Assembly (NCBI GenBank): GCA_019057775.1
Contig: JAHLWT010000174.1
Location: 22,162-86,161, forward strand
Source of the DNA: Promethearchaeota archaeon
Lineage (GTDB): Archaea; Asgardarchaeota; Lokiarchaeia; Sigynarchaeales; SOKP01
Direction: 5' to 3'
Length of the DNA: 64,000 nt
Shown: positions 44,472 through 52,816 of the stretch, in pieces
How the letters are laid out: the number at the start of each line of letters is the position of its first letter
How positions within the stretch are numbered: the first letter of the stretch is position 1
Program-made: the position numbers and the translations under genes
The notes under the pieces: generated by a model
Seen by the model: only the letters and a program-made list of their open reading frames with translations
What the model was told of the DNA's origin: nothing
The model's database searches: none

Positions 44472-44678
44472 TTATTTTTCTCCAAATCTCTTCTTCAATT
44501 CATCCAAAACTCCCTTATAGTAGGTGTTTTCTCTATCTTGTTGATATTCTGTGAAATAATCTGGCATAATCAATTTTCGAGATTCCTTTTTTAACATTTC
44601 TTTCGACCAAAATATGCCGTCGTCTATGACAATGCAAGGAATTCCATCCAACACCTTAATTCTCACGTTTCTCATCAC
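44472..44678 (-). CDS. Small hypothetical protein downstream of actin
   Basis: 68 residues: MMRNVRIKVLDGIPCIVIDD at the front, then a helix to YKGVLDELKKRFGEK. Twenty-six bases after the actin stop and on the same strand, so probably in its transcript. No family recognised. A candidate actin partner only by position. Confidence 0.6.
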   Translation of the reverse strand: MMRNVRIKVLDGIPCIVIDDGIFWSKEMLKKESRKLIMPDYFTEYQQDRENTYYKGVLDELKKRFGEK

Positions 44679-44704
44679 TTTTTATAATATTTGAAAGAAG
44701 AATT

Positions 44705-45850
44705 TTAAAAGCATCGATGGATTACTTGAGGTCCCATCTCCCTATATTCACGACGAGTGACCCACATACGATGGAATGTCTTCAAAGAACTAAGAATAGA
44801 CCCTCCTATCCACACGGAGTACATACGCTCTGGAGGGGCTATGATCCTCACATCCATGGAATCTGGAACTTGTTCTTTTATTTCACGAGTTAACCGTTCC
44901 TTAACTCCTGGAAACATTGTGCTACCACCCGATAGAACAATGTTACTGTATAGATCTCTCCGTAAATCCACATCACATTCTGAAATTGCTCCAACTATGA
45001 CATCGTCTAAGGGGGCTAATTCTTTTCCTAATACAGAAGGATTGAAGAAACTCTCTGGAGCTAAAAACCTCTCGAGCCCAATAGTTATAGTCTCCCCGTC
45101 TGGTAGCATATAGCTCTTTTCCATCCCCGCTACTTTATTTGATAAGATTATTTCCTTCTCTGGATCAATTGCCACATAGCAAAGTTTTTCCTTAAGATCT
45201 CTCACTATTTCTTTCTCTGCTGAAGTAGTGAATGAATACCCATTCTGCCTTAATAGCCTTTGTAAATATGTTGTGACATCTCTTCCCGCAAGGTCTATTC
45301 TTTGTATAGCATGACTTAAAGCAAATCCTTCAAAAATCGGAACAATGTGAGATACACCATCACCAATGTCAATAACACAACCAGTTGTTCTACCAGAAGC
45401 ATACAATGACAGTACAGCTTGTGTAGCAATATATAAAGCGGGAACATTAAATGTTTCAAACATTATCTCCGCCATTTTTTCTCTATTCTTTCTTGGATTC
45501 AAGGGAGCTTCAGTTAAAAGTACGGGATACTCTGAAGGATCAACTCTGAGATCTGTATAGAATGTATAATGCCATATAAGTTCCATTGCTGGCCAATCTT
45601 CTACAACACCATGTTCAATTGGATAATTCAAATTCATAATCCCCTTGAGTCCCATTGCTTCCTCTCCTATATACCATTCTCGTGAATAATCCTTTACGTC
45701 AGGCATTATATTCCCATACTTTGGTTTTCCTATTACGGTAGGAAAAACAGAACGCGGTTGATCTTCTCCTGCAAAACCATTTTTAGAGATCCCCGTCCCA
45801 TTATCTATAACCAATGCTCTATTTTTTAAAAAATCCCCGTTGACTGAAAT
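44705..45850 (-). CDS. Actin (lokiactin-type)
   Basis: A full actin of about 381 residues: phosphate-1 loop [31 protein letters not shown], phosphate-2 loop [20 protein letters not shown], adenosine loop [18 protein letters not shown], subdomain parts [17 protein letters not shown], and the C-terminal VIHRCF (eukaryotic HRKCF). It should polymerise in the cytosol. The in-frame TTG at 45814 is too late: GDFLKNRA precedes ALVIDNGTG in frame, with no NTG before the upstream TGA. A strong GAGGTG at 45859-45864 is eight bases before an ATT at 45850, so ATT is the likely start. It precedes a small gene in the same strand. Confidence 0.96.
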   Translation of the reverse strand: MSVNGDFLKNRALVIDNGTGISKNGFAGEDQPRSVFPTVIGKPKYGNIMPDVKDYSREWYIGEEAMGLKGIMNLNYPIEHGVVEDWPAMELIWHYTFYTDLRVDPSEYPVLLTEAPLNPRKNREKMAEIMFETFNVPALYIATQAVLSLYASGRTTGCVIDIGDGVSHIVPIFEGFALSHAIQRIDLAGRDVTTYLQRLLRQNGYSFTTSAEKEIVRDLKEKLCYVAIDPEKEIILSNKVAGMEKSYMLPDGETITIGLERFLAPESFFNPSVLGKELAPLDDVIVGAISECDVDLRRDLYSNIVLSGGSTMFPGVKERLTREIKEQVPDSMDVRIIAPPERMYSVWIGGSILSSLKTFHRMWVTRREYREMGPQVIHRCF

Positions 45851-45882
45851 TTTTTTACCACCTCATTTTTTTCATTTATTAT

Positions 45883-45920
45883 GTCACACAACCATGACAA
45901 GATTGTGCTATGATAGTGAC
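45883..45920. promoter_or_regulatory. Interrupted inverted repeat upstream of actin
   Basis: Outer arms GTCAC ... GTGAC and inner CACAA ... TTGTG around a central spacer, located 30-70 bases before the proposed actin start. It could be an operator or just a chance structure; the flanks are AT-rich. Confidence 0.35.
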
Positions 45921-45967
45921 AAAAAATCATTCATATTTAAAATTTTGTTTTTTTTCATTTGATAATT

Positions 45968-46057
45968 ATGAATACCGAAGATTTAGATATCGATGATGAT
46001 TGGATACGATGGATTGTAGAATATTATGGAATCATATATGAAAGTTTTTTAAGATAA
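45968..46057 (+). CDS. Possible 29-residue acidic peptide upstream of serA
   Basis: ATG 45968: MNTEDLDIDDDWIRWIVEYY ... YESFLR, stop TAA at 46055. In the same frame, after the stop, EYSFYEDFRKEP follows and then a second stop. It is probably a small gene or remnant; no ribosome-binding site is clear. Not recognised. Confidence 0.25.
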   Translation: MNTEDLDIDDDWIRWIVEYYGIIYESFLR

Positions 46058-46123
46058 GAATATTCTTTCTATGAAGATTTTAGAAAAGAACCTTAATAAA
46101 ATCATAGAAAATTAGTGAATGAC

Positions 46124-47728
46124 ATGGAATTAAAGAATTACAAAGTTTTGATTTCGGATGGTTTAGCTCAAGAAGGAGTTGAAATATTAAAGCGATTCAA
46201 AAATTTTTCTTTAACGATTAATGATAAAACAAGTAGAGAAGAACTTCTTGAAATTATAGAGCAATTCGATGGAATTATCGTTAGGAGCGCTACTAAACTC
46301 ACTCCAGATATAATTAGCGCGGGAAAAAAATTGAAAGTAATTGTGCGCGCGGGGACCGGTTTTGACAACATTAATATTGAAGAATGTAATAAACATGGAA
46401 TAGTTGTGTTAATAACTCCTTTAGGCAATACTAATGCAGTAGTTGAGCTAACAATTGCGCTCATGCTGAACTTTGCGCGAAATATTTATAAAGCGAACAC
46501 TTCTATGCGGGAAGGTAAATGGGATAAAAAATTCTTAAGAGGTTCTGAATTAAAAGGGAAAACCGTAGGAGTTATTGGATTAGGGAATATTGGAGCCGCT
46601 GTTGTAAAAAAATGTCAATCTTTTAACATGAATGTCGTGGCTTTCGATAGATTTGTTCCAAAGAAACGGGGTCAGGATTTAGGTGCTGAGTTATTAGATA
46701 ATTTTGACGATTTTTTAGCTCGATCAGATTATATAACGATTCACGTTCCTTTAACTGCCCAAACAAAAGATTTAATTAGCTATTCTGAGATTGAAAAAAT
46801 GAAATCTAACGCGATTATTGTTAATGTTGCCAGAGGAGGAGTGGTAAATGAACAAGCACTATACAACGCTCTAAAAAACAACAAAATTGGTGGAGCTTGT
46901 ATTGATGTTTTCTCTAAAGAACCAGTAGATCCTAAAGATGCACCTTTTATTGGATTAGATAATTGTATTACAACGCCTCATTTAGGGGCTAACACATTTG
47001 AGGCTCAAATTGAAGTAGCGAAATTAGCAGCGGAAAGAATTGTCCAAGCTCTTAATTCTAAAATATTCATAGATGCAGTTAATATTTCTTTCAACATGTC
47101 AGAAGAAATGGCTGATACATATAGGCCTTATATTGAATTAGGGGCTTCTTTAAGTAAATTCATTACACAGTTTAACCTTTCAAAAATAGTTAGAGTGAAA
47201 ATTAAGTATAAAGGAGAGATATTTACGAATTTTGAACCAATTAAAGCTGTGATATTGCAATCTCTTTTTGATGGTAGGTTAATTGATATTATAACATATA
47301 TTAATTTAGAAGAGATTTTAAAAGAAAATGACATTAAGATTATTGTAGAAAAATTCGAGAAGCCCATTAATTTTGAAAATTATATAAAAATTTACATCAG
47401 CACTGAAGATGGATCCTCAACTAAAATTGCGGGTACTGTTTTTTCAGATCGCCCAAAAATAGTCGAAATAAACGAATTTTTTTTTGATCTCGCCCCCACA
47501 AATTACATGCTCGTTCTTAAAAATAAAGATGTACCAGGAGTCATTGGAAGTATCGGAACATTCTTAGGAAATAAAGGGATTAATATAGCAGGCTTACAGT
47601 GTGGTCGAAAAAAAAAGGGAGACGTAGCCATTTCCATAGTTACCTTAGACGATATCGTATCCAAAGAAGATATCAACGAATTTAAAAAGTTTGATAATAT
47701 TATTGATGCTCATAGTATAATCCTCTAA
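46124..47728 (+). CDS. serA: D-3-phosphoglycerate dehydrogenase
   Basis: 534 residues from ATG 46124; a GTG nine bases earlier (46115) is possible. Domains: catalytic/NAD module (1-310) with TVGVIGLGNIGAAVVKKCQS (Rossmann), NVARGGVVNEQALYNALKN, and the catalytic His in TTPHLGANTFEAQ; then the intervening ASB domain and a C-terminal ACT domain (about 460-534: YMLVLKNKDVPGVIGSIGTF) for serine feedback. It oxidises 3-phosphoglycerate in serine biosynthesis. Long (type I) form, normal for archaea. No serB/C nearby. Confidence 0.95.
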   Translation: MELKNYKVLISDGLAQEGVEILKRFKNFSLTINDKTSREELLEIIEQFDGIIVRSATKLTPDIISAGKKLKVIVRAGTGFDNINIEECNKHGIVVLITPLGNTNAVVELTIALMLNFARNIYKANTSMREGKWDKKFLRGSELKGKTVGVIGLGNIGAAVVKKCQSFNMNVVAFDRFVPKKRGQDLGAELLDNFDDFLARSDYITIHVPLTAQTKDLISYSEIEKMKSNAIIVNVARGGVVNEQALYNALKNNKIGGACIDVFSKEPVDPKDAPFIGLDNCITTPHLGANTFEAQIEVAKLAAERIVQALNSKIFIDAVNISFNMSEEMADTYRPYIELGASLSKFITQFNLSKIVRVKIKYKGEIFTNFEPIKAVILQSLFDGRLIDIITYINLEEILKENDIKIIVEKFEKPINFENYIKIYISTEDGSSTKIAGTVFSDRPKIVEINEFFFDLAPTNYMLVLKNKDVPGVIGSIGTFLGNKGINIAGLQCGRKKKGDVAISIVTLDDIVSKEDINEFKKFDNIIDAHSIIL

Positions 47729-47797
47729 TTTCTGGCATTATATACCGCGTGAAACTCTTTTACGTATATGAGGACACACACTAGTGATACTAAAACA

Positions 47798-48862
47798 CTA
47801 TTTTTTTAGCATGGTAATCAACTTTTTAACTATTAAGTTCCCCATTTCTCTTGTAGTTAGCGTTTTAAAAGCTTTATCCCTAATATCTATGGTTCTTCCT
47901 TCGTTAAGAGCCTCTTCCACAGACTTATCAATTAAATTTCCAATTTCTGGGGAATTGAATGATTCCTGCATCATTAATTTTACACTTAAAATAGTACCTA
48001 TTGGATTTGCTATACCTTTTCCTGCAATATCTGGAGCAGATCCGTGAATTGGTTCATACATTGAAACTTTCCCGGGGTGAATATTTCCACTGGCAGCCAT
48101 TCCTAAACTACCAATAAGGAAGGCACCTTCGTCACTAATGATGTCACCGAACATATTCCCTGTAACAACAGTTTGGTAAGAATAAGGAGCACGAATAAGC
48201 CATTGGCAAAAACTATCAATATAAACATCCTCTTTCTTTAAATCAGGATAAGTATTTCCGATTTTGTGAAAGATTTTACGCCATAATTGACTTGGTTTTA
48301 ACACATTTGCTTTATCTACTGATGTAATTTTCTTATGTCCCTCTTTCTTCGCAAATTCATAAGCATATCGTATAATTCGTTCACAACCTTTTTTGGTGTA
48401 AAGCATTATACTTTGTGCTCTCTCCTCTGATATTTCTCCTATATCTTTATATAATCCTTCGGTATTTTCTCTTACAAAGGTGATATCAATGCCCTTCCCT
48501 ATAAATTCGTCTTTTAGTGGGCATCTATTTCGTAGAGTATCATATAACTTAATTGGTCTTAAATTCACAAATAAATCTAACTCCTGTCTTATCTTTAAGA
48601 TTGCTGATTCAGCAACTCCAGGTGGTAAGTCAGGAAGTCCAATAGCACCAAATAATAATGAATCAGAATTTTTAATAACCTCAAATGACTTCTCAGGAAG
48701 GTTACTCCCACATTTTTTCCATATTTTCCCTCCAGCGGGAGCGTCTTTAAATTCGAAATCGAATTCAGTGTACTCAGAAATAGTTTTTAATATCTTTAGC
48801 CCTTCTTCTACTACTTCTGGACCACATCCATCACCATGGGTGATTGCTATTGTTTTCTTCAT
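47798..48862 (-). CDS. leuB: 3-isopropylmalate dehydrogenase
   Basis: 354 residues, last gene of the leucine operon. Isocitrate/isopropylmalate dehydrogenase family: ITHGDGCGPEVVEEGLKIL at the start, DLFVNLRPIKLYDTLRNR, ITFVRENTEGLYKDIGE, DSFCQWLIRAPYSYQTVVT and NMFGDIISDEGAFLIGSLGM, then the NAD site EPIHGSAPDIAGKGIANPIG. It decarboxylates 3-isopropylmalate to 2-oxoisocaproate. ATG 48862 with an AGAGG site; 27 bases after leuD. The family includes homoisocitrate relatives, but the operon fits leucine. Confidence 0.9.
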   Translation of the reverse strand: MKKTIAITHGDGCGPEVVEEGLKILKTISEYTEFDFEFKDAPAGGKIWKKCGSNLPEKSFEVIKNSDSLLFGAIGLPDLPPGVAESAILKIRQELDLFVNLRPIKLYDTLRNRCPLKDEFIGKGIDITFVRENTEGLYKDIGEISEERAQSIMLYTKKGCERIIRYAYEFAKKEGHKKITSVDKANVLKPSQLWRKIFHKIGNTYPDLKKEDVYIDSFCQWLIRAPYSYQTVVTGNMFGDIISDEGAFLIGSLGMAASGNIHPGKVSMYEPIHGSAPDIAGKGIANPIGTILSVKLMMQESFNSPEIGNLIDKSVEEALNEGRTIDIRDKAFKTLTTREMGNLIVKKLITMLKK

Positions 48863-48889
48863 GTCAATTCCTCTTCAGAACTAATTAGT

Positions 48890-49408
48890 TTAAGATTTCA
48901 TTCCTGAATTTGCTATTTCTTCTTTAGCAAAATTTACCAGCCCTTTTAATTTAATTATTTTTTGTAGAAAGGCAGGAAATCTGGTAAAAGAATAAGATTG
49001 GTTAGAACTTATATTTCTTATAAGTCCTTTTTCAAAATCAATATCTAACTTATCTCCAATATTAAAAGCATCTAGATCAGGGAACAGGAGAATTGGAAGT
49101 CCAATATTAATCGCGTTTCTGAAAAAAATTCGTGCAAAACTGGGAGCGATAATTAATTCTATTCCCGAAGCTTTCAAAGCGATTGGTGCTTGTTCTCGAC
49201 TTGATCCACAACCAAAATTTGGACCCGCTACGAGGATTGTTGCTTGAAGTTCATTTTTATTTTGATGAAACTCAGGATCAAAATCTTCCATGCAATGTTT
49301 CGCTAAATATTGAGGATCCGAATTAACCAAGCATCGAGCAGGAATTATTAAATCAGTATCAATATTCTCTTGAGGATATTTAATTACTTTTCCTTGTATT
49401 ATTTTCAC
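48890..49408 (-). CDS. leuD: 3-isopropylmalate dehydratase small subunit
   Basis: 172 residues: GKVIKYPQENIDTDLIIPAR at the start, then DFDPEFHQNK, VAGPNFGCGSSREQAPIALK (family G-x-N-F-G-x-G-S-S-R-E), and FARIFFRNAINIGLPIL. This is the swivelling domain that pairs with LeuC. Starts on GTG 49408. 21 bases after leuC, same strand. Confidence 0.93.
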   Translation of the reverse strand: MKIIQGKVIKYPQENIDTDLIIPARCLVNSDPQYLAKHCMEDFDPEFHQNKNELQATILVAGPNFGCGSSREQAPIALKASGIELIIAPSFARIFFRNAINIGLPILLFPDLDAFNIGDKLDIDFEKGLIRNISSNQSYSFTRFPAFLQKIIKLKGLVNFAKEEIANSGMKS

Positions 49409-49429
49409 CTTTTGTATTATATTTTTTTC

Positions 49430-50704
49430 TCATATACTTTCTGGAGAGGTAATAAAACCTTTTAGAGCAGAAGACGCAGCAATTGCAGGATTTGATAAAT
49501 ATACTTCACTCTCCTTATGTCCCATCCTTCCCACGAAATTTCTGTTTGTTGTTGATATCGCTCTTTCACCAGGAGCAAGAACTCCCATATGTCCGCCTAA
49601 ACATGGGCCACAAGTAGGCGGAGATATAATCGCTTCTGCATGAAGAAAAATTTCGATTAATCCTTCCTTAAGGGCATGAAAGAGGATTTGAGGAGAACCT
49701 GGAATGATTATACATCTCACTCTAGGGTGGATCTTGTTATTTTTCATTATTCTTGCCGCAATCTGTAAATCTTCAAATCGTCCATTGGTACAAGAACCAA
49801 TTACCGCTTGGTCAATTTCAATATGTAAAGCATGTACTTCAGATATTGGTTTAGTATTGCTTGGTGAGTGCGGAAGAGCTATTTGAGGTTCAATTTGAGA
49901 ACAATCAATCTCAATGCTGTCATGATAAGTCGCATTATGATCATTTTCATAAGTTCTATAGTTTGAAATTCCTACATTTCTAAGATATTGTTCTGTAATC
50001 TTATCAGGAACAATGAAGCCTGTTTTTGCCCCTGCTTCGATTGCCATATTACACATAGTAAAACGGTTTGCCATAGATAAATTATCAATAATTTTTCCTG
50101 TAAACTCCATAACTTTATAGGTTGCACCATCAACACCAATTTGACCAATTGTATACAAAATTAAATCTTTACCTGAAACCCATTTATGCAACTGACCTGA
50201 GTATATGAATCTCATGGTTTCAGGTATTTGAAGCCAACATTTTCCAAGTGCCATTGCCACTCCTAAATCTGTCGAGCCAACACCAGTAGAGAAAGCTCCT
50301 ACTGCCCCATATGTACAAGTATGAGAATCGGCACCAATAATTACTTCACTCGGAGCTACTAAACCTTGTTCGGGAATAAGGCAATGTTCAATTCCTACCC
50401 TTCCCACCTCAAAATAGTGTGATATATGATACTTATTTGCAAATTCTCTCAAAATTTTACACTGTTTAGCCGAAGCAATATCCTTATTTGGGGTAAAATG
50501 ATCTGGAGTCAGTATTACTTTTTTTGAATCAAAAATACTTCTTTTGGTTCCTTCAATAATTTTTTCGAAAACTTCTATAGCTTTTGGTGCAGTTATGTCA
50601 TTAGCTAAGCATCTATCAATATTCACTAAAACAAAATCCCCAGCAGAGACATCCTTTTGATCGCAATGATCTCTTATGATTTTTTCCGCAATTGTTAAAT
50701 CCAT
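49430..50704 (-). CDS. leuC: 3-isopropylmalate dehydratase large subunit
   Basis: 424 residues from ATG 50704 (MDLTIAEKIIRDHCDQKDV, the usual LeuC start); the frame stays open to a TTG at 50734. It contains the [4Fe-4S] ligands in QAVIGSCTNGRFEDLQIAAR and SPPTCGPCLGGHMGVLAPGE (C and C-x-x-C), HTCTYGAVGAFSTGVGSTD, and FVGRMGHKESEVYLSNP at the end. With LeuD it isomerises 2-isopropylmalate to 3-isopropylmalate. Thirty-four bases after leuA. Confidence 0.94.
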   Translation of the reverse strand: MDLTIAEKIIRDHCDQKDVSAGDFVLVNIDRCLANDITAPKAIEVFEKIIEGTKRSIFDSKKVILTPDHFTPNKDIASAKQCKILREFANKYHISHYFEVGRVGIEHCLIPEQGLVAPSEVIIGADSHTCTYGAVGAFSTGVGSTDLGVAMALGKCWLQIPETMRFIYSGQLHKWVSGKDLILYTIGQIGVDGATYKVMEFTGKIIDNLSMANRFTMCNMAIEAGAKTGFIVPDKITEQYLRNVGISNYRTYENDHNATYHDSIEIDCSQIEPQIALPHSPSNTKPISEVHALHIEIDQAVIGSCTNGRFEDLQIAARIMKNNKIHPRVRCIIIPGSPQILFHALKEGLIEIFLHAEAIISPPTCGPCLGGHMGVLAPGERAISTTNRNFVGRMGHKESEVYLSNPAIAASSALKGFITSPESI

Positions 50705-50738
50705 AATTTTTAATATTTCATTTTTTCTTAACAATTAA

Positions 50739-52361
50739 TCATTTTAATAAAAGGCTTTTTTTCTTAACAATTAGATTTAGTCCTTTTATGAGAGATAAAA
50801 CAGAGCTCATAACGATGTCTTCATGAATCGCACTAGCTTTAACTACAATATTGCTTTCAAGATCCATGATTTCAAGTGTAACATGACCTAAAGCTTCTGT
50901 TCCACCAGTTATTGCATCAATTTGGAAATTTAAAAGTTTAATTTTGCTCATTGGTTCAAAACATTTTACAATTGCTTTACAAGATGCATCTACCGGACCT
51001 ACTCCTGTTGCTGATGCTAGTTTTTCTATAAAATTTCCATTATCTTTTATTTTTAATCGGACTGTTGATGTAGGTGTAATTGATCCAGTTAAAACAGTTA
51101 ATTCCTCAAGCTCTACATACTGTTCTTCTTTTGGTAATTCACCCAAAACATCTTTTAAAATAGCTAAGAAATCCTCTTCGGAAACCTCATGACCTTTATC
51201 ACCAAACCTCTTTATAGCCTTCATTATTTTCATAAATTGTTCATCAGTAGGGCTTAATCCTAAATCATTAATTTTAGCCCTAAGAGCGTGGGCTCCTGTG
51301 TGTTTTCCAAGTTTTATTGACTGTCTGATAATTGCTTCCACATCGTCAGAACGGCGAATTCCTATTAATTCGGGTGTGATGGGTTCATAAGTGCGTGCAT
51401 GCTTAATCATCGCATGAGCATGAATACCTGATTCATGAGCAAATGCATTCTGACCTATAAGGGGTGAGAGTCGTCCGATTTTAATTTTTCCGCCACAATA
51501 ACTTTCAACTAGTTTAGCTGTAGGAAATATTTTTTTGGTCTTAATATTCATATGTATTTGATATAACGCATAAATAGACATAGCTGTTTCTTCAAAGGAT
51601 GCATTACCTGCCCGTTCCCCCAAACCTAAAATTGTTGTTTGAGCTTCTGAAGCACCATTTTCAAAACCAGCAAGTGTATTTGCAACAGCTAAACCAAAAT
51701 CATTATGACAATGGACAGCTATGCGTATATTCTTGGGCAATGTTTCATAATTCTTTTGTATAATATGTCCAAAACCTATTGGAGAAATTGTTCCTACAGT
51801 ATCAGGTATATTTATTCGAGTAGCTCCACTTTCGACAGCAGTCAGGTTAGCTTTAATTAAAAAACCTAAATCTGACCGAGTTGCATCCTCAGCTGAAAAT
51901 AGTATTGTAGAATAATGTTCTTTAGCATAAGATACCATCTCTGTTATTGTTTCTATCACCTCGTCTTTAGTTAACTGGAGTTTTTCTCTCATATGGAGGT
52001 CTGAGGTTGCAAGGAATAAATGTATACTATCCATGTCGGCCTCTATTACCTTATCTATATCGATTTTCTTTGTTCTAGCTAATCCAATCACTTCAGAATC
52101 TAAACCCATTTTTGCTATGTCTCTACAAGCTTCAAAATCACCTTGAGAAATTACAGGAAAACCTGCTTCTATAATGTCAATTCCTAATTCATTAAGAGCT
52201 TGAGCAATAGATAACTTTTCTTCATGGGTAAAACTAATACCTGGAGTTTGTTCTCCATCACGGAGTGTTGTATCAAAAAAATATGCTCTCTCAGGAAGGA
52301 CAAGTGATCCTCTGATTTTTTCCATTATATCGGAAACGACGATATCGTTTTTTCTATTCAT
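50739..52361 (-). CDS. leuA: 2-isopropylmalate synthase
   Basis: 540 residues. FDTTLRDGEQTPGISFTHEE (family start with the metal Asp), then AVHCHNDFGLAVANTLAGFE with HxH and NASFEETAMS; the alpha-isopropylmalate synthase catalytic barrel covers about 1-380. The C-terminal part (about 410-540: YVELEELTVLTGSI ... VGPVDASCKAIVKCF) is the LeuA dimer/regulatory domain for leucine feedback. First gene of leuACDB. It is preceded by a Leu-rich leader peptide and hairpins. AAAAGG at 52370-52375, eight bases before ATG 52361, is the ribosome site. Confidence 0.94.
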   Translation of the reverse strand: MNRKNDIVVSDIMEKIRGSLVLPERAYFFDTTLRDGEQTPGISFTHEEKLSIAQALNELGIDIIEAGFPVISQGDFEACRDIAKMGLDSEVIGLARTKKIDIDKVIEADMDSIHLFLATSDLHMREKLQLTKDEVIETITEMVSYAKEHYSTILFSAEDATRSDLGFLIKANLTAVESGATRINIPDTVGTISPIGFGHIIQKNYETLPKNIRIAVHCHNDFGLAVANTLAGFENGASEAQTTILGLGERAGNASFEETAMSIYALYQIHMNIKTKKIFPTAKLVESYCGGKIKIGRLSPLIGQNAFAHESGIHAHAMIKHARTYEPITPELIGIRRSDDVEAIIRQSIKLGKHTGAHALRAKINDLGLSPTDEQFMKIMKAIKRFGDKGHEVSEEDFLAILKDVLGELPKEEQYVELEELTVLTGSITPTSTVRLKIKDNGNFIEKLASATGVGPVDASCKAIVKCFEPMSKIKLLNFQIDAITGGTEALGHVTLEIMDLESNIVVKASAIHEDIVMSSVLSLIKGLNLIVKKKSLLLK

Positions 52362-52397
52362 CTTTTTAACCTTTTACGAATTTATTTAAAATATATA

Positions 52398-52445
52398 GCC
52401 CTTCCACTTTCAAAAGGAAAATACTCTCCTAGAAAGAAAGAGGGC
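52398..52445 (-). promoter_or_regulatory. Stem-loop between Leu leader and leuA (possible attenuator)
   Basis: On the transcript, 52445-52432 (GCCCUCUUUCUUUC) pairs with 52411-52398 (GAAAGUGGAAGGGC): 14 positions with 10 Watson-Crick pairs, two G-U and two mismatches, and a 20-base loop. The loop contains CCUUUU, complementary to the leuA ribosome site AAAAGG. A competing pairing uses leader bases 52493-52482 with 52434-52425 (UUCUAGGAGA). It lies directly after the leader stop. Confidence 0.55.
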
Positions 52446-52448
52446 ACT

Positions 52449-52550
52449 CTATAATAATAAGAGTAATAATAATCTCTTCAATTCTAAAGGAGATACGAAT
52501 CTCAAACTTATTTTATAATTAGGAATAAGTAAACTCTGAGTATCCTTCAT
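52449..52550 (-). CDS. Leucine leader peptide upstream of leuA (leuL-like)
   Basis: A 33-codon ATG-to-TAG frame with 12 leucines: MKDTQSLLIPNYKISLRFVS, then PLELKR and seven consecutive Leu codons (TTA TTA TTA CTC TTA TTA TTA) and TAG. An AAAAGGAT ribosome site is eight bases before its ATG and a TATA element at 52603-52610 is in place for a short transcript leader. The leuA start is 87 bases after its stop. The pattern is that of bacterial leuL, where scarce Leu-tRNA stalls the ribosome on the Leu run; that this occurs here is inference. It is absent from usual annotation because of its size. Confidence 0.75.
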   Translation of the reverse strand: MKDTQSLLIPNYKISLRFVSPLELKRLLLLLLL

Positions 52551-52594
52551 TCTTTGTAATCCTTTTAGAATTGTTAATTATAAAAAGTAGATTG

Positions 52595-52619
52595 CTTATA
52601 AACTTATAAATGTTTCTTT
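52595..52619 (-). promoter_or_regulatory. Promoter of the leu leader and leuACDB
   Basis: Minus strand: AAAGAAACA (BRE-like) then TTTATAAG twice (52610-52603 and 52602-52595). A start about 25 bases further gives a transcript beginning near 52575, followed by the leader's ribosome site at 52559-52566 and ATG at 52550. Confidence 0.55.
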
Positions 52620-52622
52620 GAC

Positions 52623-52816
52623 TTAATTGCCACTTTGTAAAAAAATTTGAAAGAATCTCTTATAACCAACAGTGAAAATTGTTTCATCCAATTTTATAAG
52701 TCTCCTTCCAGCTATATCAGAAAGCATTCCAACAACAGCTCTAGACGTTCCATCATTGTCAATTTCATTTAATGGTTCTCTAATAATTATTTGGCAATTT
52801 GTTCTAAGATAAATAA
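52623..52816 (-). pseudogene. Short unrecognised frame overlapping the UvrA end
   Basis: In a frame shifted from uvrA, codons from about 52816 to TAA at 52623 read: YLRTNCQIIIREPLNEIDND, GTSRAVVGMLSDIAGRRLIK and FTVGYKRFFQIFLQSGN. No NTG start is present inside it. It looks protein-like and could be a remnant gene or the tail of a former longer frame. Family not recognised. Confidence 0.35.

Noticed and set aside
52362..52620. T-box or leucine riboswitch before leuA
   Set aside because: No T-box sequence or known aptamer core; T-boxes are bacterial. The Leu-coding leader explains the region better.
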